Of a stretch of DNA of 12,862 nucleotides, positions 6,366 to 12,652 are shown one piece after another. The notes under the pieces are model-generated. The model was not told the origin of the DNA. It ran no database searches and saw only the letters and a list, made by a program, of their open reading frames with translations. Position numbers and translations under genes: made by a program. This DNA comes from CAXSEF01 sp050920955 (GTDB lineage Bacteria > Pseudomonadota > Alphaproteobacteria > Acetobacterales > Acetobacteraceae): NCBI GenBank assembly GCA_050920955.1, contig JBPBQS010000246.1, positions 1-12,862 on the forward strand, in the 5' to 3' direction. The stretch's first letter is position 1. Every line of letters begins with the position of its first letter.

Positions 6366-7083
6366 CCGACAGCAGCCTCATCGCCTCGCGATACCCGTTG
6401 AACGTGCCGACATCGACGTAGCTCTCCCCTGCGCACACGCCCACCGCGGCGCCTCCTTCCTCCAGCCAGGCGTTGACCAGCGTGCCGAGGAACTCGTCGC
6501 GCCGCTCCCGCCTGAGCCACAGCGCGTGCAGCGCATGCAGCACGTGCCCCGGCATCCGCATCGCCCCCCATACCCGGTCCGTGGACGGCACGGCGTGCTT
6601 GACCTCGATCCGCTGCACCCGCCCGGCGTCATCGGTGACCACCGCGTCGAACAGCTCCGGCCGCGCCACGGGGAACAGCAGGAACGCCAGCCCGTCCGCC
6701 GGCAGCGCGCGCAGCGCGTCCGCCGGGAACCACACCGTGTCCGGCAGCCCGATCACCACCGCCTCGTGGCCCGCGATCAGCGGCATCGCGCAGAAGATCG
6801 CGTCGCACAGCCCCGCCGCCTGGTTCTGGATCACGTAGGCGACCGGCACGCCCCCGACCGCGCCGCCGTAGTACTGCAGGATGTCCGACTTCCACGGCGA
6901 GATCACGAAGCACAGCCGCGTCACGCCGGCGAGCAGCATCCGCTCCACCAGGTGCTCGCTGACCGCGCGCGGTCGCTCGACCCCGTGCTTGTCGATGCGG
7001 CTGCCCACCGGCAGCAGCTCCTTGGAGAACGCCAGCGGCTGGATGCGCGTCCCCGTGCCGGCCGCCGGAACGATGCCCCACAC
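6358..7083 (-). CDS. Sugar nucleotidyltransferase (RfbA/GalU-type NTP transferase)
   Basis: 241 residues. The nucleotide-binding signature GIVPAAGTGTRIQPLAFSKE runs from 3 to 22, with K21 as the expected phosphate-binding lysine. D115 in GLPDTVWF and D224 in YVDVGTFNGY fit the two metal-binding aspartates of NTP transferases. This family joins a sugar 1-phosphate to an NTP to make an activated sugar; which sugar cannot be told from sequence alone. The start is GTG 7083, 3 bp after the glycosyltransferase stop, with AAGG 8 nt upstream (7092-7095 on the other strand). The 3' end overlaps the methyltransferase start by 8 bp. These junctions indicate one transcript and probable translational coupling. 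Confidence 0.9.
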   Translation of the reverse strand: MWGIVPAAGTGTRIQPLAFSKELLPVGSRIDKHGVERPRAVSEHLVERMLLAGVTRLCFVISPWKSDILQYYGGAVGGVPVAYVIQNQAAGLCDAIFCAMPLIAGHEAVVIGLPDTVWFPADALRALPADGLAFLLFPVARPELFDAVVTDDAGRVQRIEVKHAVPSTDRVWGAMRMPGHVLHALHALWLRRERRDEFLGTLVNAWLEEGGAAVGVCAGESYVDVGTFNGYREAMRLLSDG

Positions 7084-7086
7084 CGC

Positions 7087-8184
7087 TCAGGCCTTGACCG
7101 CAATGGCGACCGGCGCGTCAGCAGCGCCGGCTCGCGCGTCCTCGAACGCCGCCACCATCTGCCGCGCCCGTCGTGCCCCCGTGTGCTCCGCCAGCACCCG
7201 CTCCCGCGCCCGCCCCGCGATCCGCGCCAGCGCCGCGTCTCCGAGCCCGACCGCCTCCAGCGCTTCACCCGTGCCGCGCGCGATCAGGATCTCCTCGCCC
7301 GGCGCGAAGAACGCGTCGAGCCCCGCCCATGCGTCGCTCAGCACCGGGCACCCGCACGCCGCCGCCTCGAACAGCCGCCCCGACGGGCACCAGCCCATCG
7401 CCGCCATCGCCTGCCGGGTCACGTTCAGCGTCAGCCGCGACGACGCGTAGAACGCCGCATGGTCCGGCGGCGCCACGTGGCGCAGGAAGAACATGTTCTT
7501 CGTCCACGGGAAATCCTGCGGATACTGCGCCCCGCCCAGCACGAACCGCATCCCCGGCCGCGCCCGCGCCGGCGCCACGAACAGCGCCTCCAGCGCCGCC
7601 TGCCTGTCCTGCGCATACGTCCCCAGGTACGACAGCCCCCCCGCCCACTCCGACACCGCCCGCCCCGGCGCGTGCAGCCCCGGGTCGACCGACCCGTATA
7701 GCGCCACCACCCGACGCGCCCCCAGCCGGTCGCGCAGCCCCGACAGCGCCGGCCCCCCGGTGTAGCTCAGCACCAGGTCGTACATCGCGAGCCCGCCCGC
7801 CACGTAGTCCACCGCCTCGCCCGCCGCGAGTCGCGCCAGCGTCACCGGCGTGTCCAGGTCGTAGAAGCACCGCAGCGCCGCGCTGTCGCACACCGCGCGC
7901 CGCGCCGCCGCCGCATCCGGGCAGTACGAGGTCACGAGCCCCACGTCCGCCCCCGCCAGCGCCCGCGCCGCCGCCGCCTCGTCCCAATCGCGGTACAGCA
8001 CCAGCTGCCCCCCTGCCGGCAGCTCCGCCAGATCCCGGCTCGCCGCGTAATAGGGCACGTCGCGCTCGAAGAACGTGACCCCGTGCCCCGCCGCCAGCAG
8101 CGCCGAGACCAGCCCGCGCCAAAGCGCCGCGTGCCCGTTGCCCCAGGAGGAGCTGATGGCCAGCCCGAAGATGACGATTCTCAT
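7087..8184 (-). CDS. CgeB-like glycosyltransferase (GT-B fold, Glyco_trans_1_2)
   Basis: 365 residues. The N-terminal Rossmann-type start MRIVIFGLAISSSWGNGHA has a glycine-rich loop; FFERDVPYYAASRDL (38-52) resembles CgeB/DUF3880 proteins. The C-terminal half carries FLRHVAPPDHAAFYASSRLTLN (233-254), then CPSGRLFEAAACGCPVLSD (266-284) and the acidic tail of the donor site, FFAPGEEILIA (292-302), matching the Glyco_trans_1_2 domain. It should transfer an activated sugar to an unknown acceptor in the cytoplasm. ATG 8184 is preferred to the open frame reaching 8253 because the family begins with this strand. It is the first gene of the minus-strand operon and is divergent from the copper ATPase. 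Confidence 0.85.
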   Translation of the reverse strand: MRIVIFGLAISSSWGNGHAALWRGLVSALLAAGHGVTFFERDVPYYAASRDLAELPAGGQLVLYRDWDEAAAARALAGADVGLVTSYCPDAAAARRAVCDSAALRCFYDLDTPVTLARLAAGEAVDYVAGGLAMYDLVLSYTGGPALSGLRDRLGARRVVALYGSVDPGLHAPGRAVSEWAGGLSYLGTYAQDRQAALEALFVAPARARPGMRFVLGGAQYPQDFPWTKNMFFLRHVAPPDHAAFYASSRLTLNVTRQAMAAMGWCPSGRLFEAAACGCPVLSDAWAGLDAFFAPGEEILIARGTGEALEAVGLGDAALARIAGRARERVLAEHTGARRARQMVAAFEDARAGAADAPVAIAVKA

Positions 8185-8238
8185 TGCGGCAAAGCCTGCC
8201 CAACGCCACGCGCCACGTCCAGAGTACCGGCGCCCCTC

Positions 8239-8374
8239 AAGGAAGCGAAGCAAGGTCGGGCTCTGCCCGAACCCGCCAAAGGCCTGAGGCCTTTGGAAAC
8301 CCGTTCCTTGAGCAAGTGGATTTCAAAGGCGAGCCTTTGGCGGAGTCTGAGGCGGAGCCTCAACCTTGCTTCCT
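8239..8374. repeat. Composite palindromic repeat, element 7 (two half units) in a divergent promoter region
   Basis: Hairpins in order are TCGGGC/GCCCGA (8256-8270), CCAAAGGCC/GGCCTTTGG (8276-8296), spacer 8303-8317, CAAAGGC/GCCTTTG (8324-8339) and TGAGGC/GCCTCA (8348-8362). The edges are AAGCAAGG (8248-8255) and CCTTGCTT (8364-8371). The element takes up more than half of the 237-bp gap between the divergent glycosyltransferase and copper ATPase genes. It leaves about 54 bp and 47 bp on its two sides, in which I see no convincing promoter or CueR-type dyad. Confidence 0.92.
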
Positions 8375-8409
8375 CCCCGCCCTCCACCCCATCTCCCCGC
8401 CGACCACCC

Positions 8410-8413
8410 GGAG
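8410..8413 (+). promoter_or_regulatory. Shine-Dalgarno GGAG deciding the TTG start of the copper ATPase
   Basis: GGAG lies 8 nt before TTG 8422. The next in-frame ATG (8476) is inside the metal-binding motif GMTCASC and cannot be the start of an intact domain. Longer frames run back through repeat 7 and over the divergent gene. Confidence 0.7.
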
Positions 8414-8421
8414 ACGCACCC

Positions 8422-10953
8422 TTGGACTCACTGCCGCCCGACCTCGCCGCGACCGCCGACCTCGCGGTCACCGGCATGACCTGCGCGTCCTGCGTCGGTC
8501 GCGTGGAGCGTGCCCTGTCCCGCCTGCCCGGCGTGCGCTCCGTCGCCGTGAACCTCGCCACCGAGCGCGCCCGCATCGCCGTCGCCGAGGGCGGCCCCGA
8601 CCCCGCCGCGCTGGCCGCCGCGATCCGCGCCGCGGGCTACGACGTGGGCACCGACACGATCGACCTTGCCGTGTCCGGCATGAGCTGCGCGTCCTGCGTC
8701 GGCCGCGTCGAGCGTGCGCTGCGCCGCGTCCCCGGCGTGCTCGACGTCGCCGTGAACCTCGCCACCGAGCGCGCCCGCGCCACCGTCCTCGCCGGCACCC
8801 GCCCCGACGCCCTGCGCGACGCCCTCCACGCCGCCGGCTACGACGCCGCCCCGCCGCCCGCCGCCGGGGCAGGGCAGGGCGCCCCCGCCGCGACTCTTTC
8901 CTTGCGCGCCGCCGCGCGACGCCTGGACGGCGAGGGCGCGCAGGCGGCCCTGGCCGCGCTGCTGTCCGCGCCGCTGCTGGCCGCCATGGCCCTGCACGCC
9001 CTCGCCGCAGTCGGGCCCCAAGCACTGGGGTCCCATGCCGCCATGACCGATGCCTGGATGCTGCCCGGCTGGTGGCAGTTCGCCTTCGCCCTGCCGGTGC
9101 AGCTCTGGCTCGGCGCCCGCTTCCATCGCGGCGCTTGGCGCGCGCTCCGCTCCGGCGTCGGCAGCATGGACCTGCTCGTCTCGCTCGGCAGCAGCGCCGC
9201 CTTCGCGCTCAGCCTGTGGTCCCTGATCCACGCGGACGACCCCGCGCACCCGCCCGCCCTCTACTTCGAGAGCGCCGCGCTCATCATCACCTTCGTCCTG
9301 TTCGGCAAGTGGCTGGAGCGCCGCGCCCGCGGCCAGACCGCCCAGGCGATCCGCGCCCTGGCCGGCCTGCGCCCCGACACCGCCCGCATCCTGCGCGACG
9401 GCGCGGAGGCCACGATCCCCCTCGACGACCTGCGCCTCGGCGACCGCCTGGTGGTGCGCCCCGGCGAGCGCATCGCCGCCGACGGCCTGGTCCGCGACGG
9501 CGCCGGCGCCGTGGACGAGAGCACCCTGACCGGCGAGCCCATCCCCGCCGACAAGTCCCCCGGCGACCCCGTCACCGGTGGCACCCTGAACCGCGACGGC
9601 CGCCTCGTGGTCGAGGTCCAGGCACTCGGCACCGCCAGCGTGCTCGGCCGCATCATCGAGTCCGTGGAGGCTGCCCAGTCCTCCAAGGCCTCCGTGCAGC
9701 GCCTCGTCGACCGCGTCAGCGCCGTCTTCGTCCCCGCGATCGTGGCGCTCGCCGCACTCACCTTCGCCGGCTGGTGGCTGGCCGGCGCCGGCGTCCCGGC
9801 CGCGATCCTGGACGCCGCCGCGGTGCTGGTGATCGCCTGCCCCTGTGCGCTGGGCCTCGCTGCCCCCACCGCGCTGGTCGTCGGCACCGGCGTCGCCGCC
9901 CGCCACGGCATCCTGATCCGCGACGCCGCGGTGCTGGAGCAGGCCGGTGCCATCGCCGTGGTTGTCTTCGACAAGACCGGCACGCTCACCGCCGGCCGCC
10001 CCGCCGTCCACGCCCTCGTCCCCGCGCCCGGCCATGACGCCCGCGCCCTGCTCGCCACTGCCCGCGCCCTCTCGGAAGGCAGCGAGCACCCCCTCGCCGC
10101 CGCCATCCGCGCCCACGCCGACGCCATCCCCGCCGCGCCGGTGCTCGACTTCCGCGCGCTTCCCGGCCGCGGCGTCTCCGCCCGCGTCGCCGGCCGCGCC
10201 ACCGTCCTCGGCAGCCGCCGCCTGCTCGACGAGCTGGGCCTCGCCCCCGGCCCGCTCGCGGCCGACGCCGCAGCACTCGAGGCGCAGGGCCACACCGTCT
10301 CCTGGCTCGCCGAGCCGGCCACCCCCGACGCCACCCCCGGCCGCGTCCTCGGCCTCGTGGCCCTCGGCGACACCCTGCGCCCCGGCGCCGCCCGCGCCGT
10401 GCAGCGCCTGCGCGAACGCGGCATCGAGAGCGTCCTGCTCACCGGCGACAACGACGGCGCCGCCCGCCACGCCGCCGCCGCCGTCGGCATCGACCGCGTC
10501 TGGTCCTCGCTGCTCCCGGCCGACAAGGCCGCCGTGCTCGCCACCCTGCGCGCCCCCGCCGCCCCGCCGCGCGGCGCCTTCGCCCGCCTGTTCTCCCGCC
10601 CGCACGGCCTGGTCGCCATGGTCGGCGACGGGGTGAACGACGCCCCCGCGCTCGCCGCCGCCGACCTTGGCGTCGCCATGGGCAGCGGCAGCGACGTCGC
10701 CCTGCACAGCGCCGGCATCGCCCTGATGCGCGCCGACCCCGCGCTCGTCGCCGACGCGCTCGACATCGCGGCTCGCACCCAGCGCACGATCCGCCAGGGC
10801 CTCGGCTGGGCCTGCGCCTACAACCTGGTCGGCATCCCCCTCGCCGCCGCCGGCCTGCTCGACCCCGCGATCGCCGGCGCCGCCATGGCGCTCAGCAGCG
10901 TCAGCGTGGTCGCCAACGCCCTGCTGCTGCGCCGCTGGCGGCCGCGGCCATAG
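8422..10953 (+). CDS. copA: Copper-translocating P1B-type ATPase (CopA-like)
   Basis: 843 residues, start TTG with GGAG upstream. Two N-terminal heavy-metal-associated domains carry GMTCASC (C21, C24) and GMSCASC (C89, C92). The transmembrane part contains the CPC metal site (473-475). The actuator loop has TGE (370-372), and the phosphorylation site is DKTGT (D517). The nucleotide-binding domain has SEHPL (H556), and the hinge has TGDN (674-677) and GDGVND (735-740). YN (800-801) and MALSS (822-826) in the last helices are the usual Cu(I)-selective residues. The protein should pump Cu(I) out of the cytoplasm using ATP. A short Pro/Arg/Phe-rich insert (about 711-728) lies before GDGVND. No copper regulator, chaperone or oxidase gene is adjacent, and a repeat occupies most of its upstream region. 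Confidence 0.95.
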   Translation: MDSLPPDLAATADLAVTGMTCASCVGRVERALSRLPGVRSVAVNLATERARIAVAEGGPDPAALAAAIRAAGYDVGTDTIDLAVSGMSCASCVGRVERALRRVPGVLDVAVNLATERARATVLAGTRPDALRDALHAAGYDAAPPPAAGAGQGAPAATLSLRAAARRLDGEGAQAALAALLSAPLLAAMALHALAAVGPQALGSHAAMTDAWMLPGWWQFAFALPVQLWLGARFHRGAWRALRSGVGSMDLLVSLGSSAAFALSLWSLIHADDPAHPPALYFESAALIITFVLFGKWLERRARGQTAQAIRALAGLRPDTARILRDGAEATIPLDDLRLGDRLVVRPGERIAADGLVRDGAGAVDESTLTGEPIPADKSPGDPVTGGTLNRDGRLVVEVQALGTASVLGRIIESVEAAQSSKASVQRLVDRVSAVFVPAIVALAALTFAGWWLAGAGVPAAILDAAAVLVIACPCALGLAAPTALVVGTGVAARHGILIRDAAVLEQAGAIAVVVFDKTGTLTAGRPAVHALVPAPGHDARALLATARALSEGSEHPLAAAIRAHADAIPAAPVLDFRALPGRGVSARVAGRATVLGSRRLLDELGLAPGPLAADAAALEAQGHTVSWLAEPATPDATPGRVLGLVALGDTLRPGAARAVQRLRERGIESVLLTGDNDGAARHAAAAVGIDRVWSSLLPADKAAVLATLRAPAAPPRGAFARLFSRPHGLVAMVGDGVNDAPALAAADLGVAMGSGSDVALHSAGIALMRADPALVADALDIAARTQRTIRQGLGWACAYNLVGIPLAAAGLLDPAIAGAAMALSSVSVVANALLLRRWRPRP
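8461..8784 (+). repeat. Internal tandem duplication of the metal-binding domain in the copper ATPase
   Basis: The two metal-binding domains (8461-8580 and 8665-8784) repeat with a period of 204 bp (68 codons). A 33-bp stretch is identical at 8542-8574 and 8746-8778. The identity includes third codon positions, which suggests either a fairly recent duplication or gene conversion between the two domains. Confidence 0.8.
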
Positions 10954-11081
10954 GAAGGCAGACAACGCCAGAGGCTCCGCCTCTGGACTCCGCCAAAGGC
11001 TCGCCTTTGGAAACCCTGACTTATAGACGGGTTTCCAAAGGCCTCAGGCCTTTGGCGGGTCCGGGCAGAGCCCGGCCTTCC
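10954..11081. repeat. Composite palindromic repeat, element 8 (two half units)
   Basis: Begins directly after the TAG of the copper ATPase. Hairpins are CCAGAGGC/GCCTCTGG with loop TCC (10968-10986), CCAAAGGC/GCCTTTGG (10993-11010), spacer about 11017-11028, CCAAAGGCC/GGCCTTTGG (11035-11055) and CCGGGC/GCCCGG with loop AGA (11061-11075). It ends about 32 bp before the next start codon. The spacer differs from those of elements 2 and 7. Confidence 0.92.
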
Positions 11082-11113
11082 CTGCCCTCCGCGCCACCGT
11101 CCAGGTCCCCGCC

Positions 11114-11719
11114 ATGACACGCCGCAGCGACTGGCCCGCCGACCTCGCCGGCCGCCGCCGGGCGAGTGCCCTGCTGCGCACGCTCGACGCCGACCTGCTG
11201 AGCCACGACAGCGCCACCCTCACCCTGGAGCGCTGGTGCGCTGCGCACGACCCGGCCTCGCCCGCCCTCGTCGTCGCTGACCGTGTCCGCGGCGGCAAAT
11301 CCGCCCCCGACTCCGCGACCCGCGCGCTGCTCCGCGTGTCCGACGCGGAGCCGGTGCGCCACCGCCGCGTCAGCCTGCGCTGCGGCGCCGTGGTGCTGTC
11401 CGAGGCGGACAACTGGTACGTCCCCTCGCGCCTGACGCCCGCGATGAACACGGCGCTCGACGCCAGCGACGCCTCGTTCGGCCACGTCGTCGCTCCCCTC
11501 GGCTTCCGCCGCCACACCATCAGCGCCGAGACCCTGTGGCACCCCTGCCCGGACGCCTGGCCCGACCTCGCCACCGCGCCGGGCGCGACCATGCCCGTCC
11601 CGCCCGTCGTGCTGCGCCACCACGCGGTGCTGCACCTCCCGGACGGCACGCCGTTCAGCGTGGTGCGCGAGAGCTATACCGACGGCGTCCTCGCCTTCCC
11701 TGGCCGAACCGCCCCCTGA
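11114..11719 (+). CDS. UbiC/chorismate lyase-like protein
   Basis: 201 residues. The order of elements resembles the chorismate lyase fold (UbiC, also seen in UTRA domains). After an N-terminal helix come RHRRVSLRCG (82-91), then DNWYVPSRL (99-107), then APLGFRRH (127-134), and finally RHHAVLHLPDGTPFSVVRES (168-187). From memory, E. coli UbiC uses an arginine in a 'REVIL' strand and a late glutamate in 'LLTE'. Here R84 or R85 in RRVSL and E186 in VVRES fall at comparable places. That would fit removal of pyruvate from chorismate to give 4-hydroxybenzoate, or binding of a similar ligand. The protein is longer than E. coli UbiC (about 165 residues) and no ubiquinone gene is nearby. Assignment is by pattern only. 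ATG 11114 lacks a visible Shine-Dalgarno sequence. Confidence 0.6.
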   Translation: MTRRSDWPADLAGRRRASALLRTLDADLLSHDSATLTLERWCAAHDPASPALVVADRVRGGKSAPDSATRALLRVSDAEPVRHRRVSLRCGAVVLSEADNWYVPSRLTPAMNTALDASDASFGHVVAPLGFRRHTISAETLWHPCPDAWPDLATAPGATMPVPPVVLRHHAVLHLPDGTPFSVVRESYTDGVLAFPGRTAP

Positions 11720-11745
11720 CGCGCCCGCGCCGCCGCGGTCACATC

Positions 11746-11834
11746 GGTGTGCCCTGGTTCCGGTGCTGTGCCTTCTTGCCGTGGCCGAGGCCGCCCGCCC
11801 ATACAGGCCGTACATGAACCGGAACCGGCACACC
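11746..11834. promoter_or_regulatory. Long-spaced inverted repeat upstream of the azoreductase gene
   Basis: The left arm GGTGTGCC-CT-GGTTCC (11746-11761) is the inverse complement of the right arm GGAACCGGCACACC (11821-11834) apart from two extra bases. The 59-bp interval contains TTGCCG (11776-11781) and ATACAG (11801-11806), a weak -35/-10-like pair with a 19-bp gap. The right arm ends 2 bp before ATG 11837. It could be a pair of operator sites for a redox-responsive regulator, or an RNA stem that hides the ribosome site. No regulator gene is adjacent. Confidence 0.4.
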
Positions 11835-11836
11835 CC

Positions 11837-12445
11837 ATGAAGCTGCTCCACATCGACTCCAGCATCCTCGGCGACAACTCCGCGAGCCGCGCCGTCACCG
11901 CCGCCGCCGCCGCACGGATGCAGGCGCTCCACCCCGGCCTCGAGGTGAAGTACCGCGACCTCGCCGCCCACCCCGTCGGCCCGCTCACCGGCGCCTACCT
12001 GGCCGGGCAGAGCCCCGACGTCGCGCACGACCAGGCGATGCAGGAGGACCTGTCCCTCGGCGGCGAGGTGCTCGCCGAGTTCCTCGCCGCCGACATCGTG
12101 GTGCTCGGCGCCCCGATGTACAACCTCGGCATCCCCGCCCAGCTCAAGGCCTGGGTCGACCGCATCCTCGTCGCGGGCAAGACCTTCCACTACACCGAGA
12201 ACGGTCCCGTCGGCCTTGCCGGCGGCAAGCGCGTCGTCCTCGCCCTGGCGCGCGGCGGCTTCTACGGCCCGGGCACGCCGGCCGCCCACGTCGAGCACTC
12301 CGAGTCCTACCTGCGCGCCGTGCTCGGCTTCATCGGCCTGCCCGACATCGAGGCCATCGTCGCCGAAGGCATCGCCACCGGCCCGGAGCAGCGGCAGAAG
12401 GCCCTGGACGGCGCCCTCGCCCAGGCGAACGCGCTCGCTGCCTGA
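11837..12445 (+). CDS. azoR: FMN-dependent NADH-azoreductase
   Basis: 202 residues, the usual size for AzoR. It has the flavodoxin-like fold with an N-terminal phosphate-binding loop, HIDSSILGDNSASR (5-18), the FMN contact PMYNLGIPAQLKAWVDRI (93-110), and the LARGGFYGPG loop (137-146). AzoR enzymes are cytoplasmic homodimers that transfer electrons from NADH through FMN to azo dyes and quinones, and probably protect against thiol-reactive quinones. ATG 11837 begins with the first strand MKLLHID; the open frame before it (11747) is not family-like. The gene lies 117 bp after the UbiC-like gene and is preceded by an inverted repeat, so it probably has its own promoter. Confidence 0.92.
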   Translation: MKLLHIDSSILGDNSASRAVTAAAAARMQALHPGLEVKYRDLAAHPVGPLTGAYLAGQSPDVAHDQAMQEDLSLGGEVLAEFLAADIVVLGAPMYNLGIPAQLKAWVDRILVAGKTFHYTENGPVGLAGGKRVVLALARGGFYGPGTPAAHVEHSESYLRAVLGFIGLPDIEAIVAEGIATGPEQRQKALDGALAQANALAA

Positions 12446-12515
12446 AGGAAGCAAGGTCGAGGCTCTGCCTCGAGCTCCGCCAAAGGCTCGCCTTTGGAAT
12501 CCATTGCTCAGGGAA
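12446..12515. repeat. Palindromic repeat, element 9 (single half unit)
   Basis: Starts directly after the azoR stop with AGGAAGCAAGG. Stem TCGAGGC/GCCTCGA with loop TCT lies at 12457-12473, and stem CCAAAGGC/GCCTTTGG at 12480-12497, followed by AATCCATTGCTCAGG. A second, weaker hairpin, GGCAAG/CTTGCC (12523-12540), may be the worn remains of another half unit. The rest of the gap to 12652 has only the short palindrome ACCGGCC-A-GGCCGGT at 12620-12634, beyond the end of the FKBP gene; without a T-tract I do not call it a terminator. Confidence 0.88.
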
Positions 12516-12652
12516 GAGTCGTGGCAAGTCTGGCCTTGCCGCTGAGCGGGTGCCCATCGGCGGGTCATTCGCCGTTCCACCGCCAAGCACGCGCGCGACC
12601 CCGTTCGGCACGCTCCGCGACCGGCCAGGCCGGTTGCGGAAACGGCTGTCGC

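Noticed and set aside
8083..8421. N-terminal extension of the copper ATPase in the same frame
   Set aside because: It would overlap the divergent glycosyltransferase and translate repeat 7; TTG 8422 has a good Shine-Dalgarno sequence.
8428..10965. Antisense open frame (845 codons) opposite the copper ATPase
   Set aside because: No recognisable motifs; the sense strand carries every P-type ATPase signature, so this is a shadow.
119..12515. CRISPR array or tRNA-like structures among the palindromes
   Set aside because: Copies are far apart, differ in stems and orientation, and lack regular spacers; no tRNA arms or CCA end are visible.
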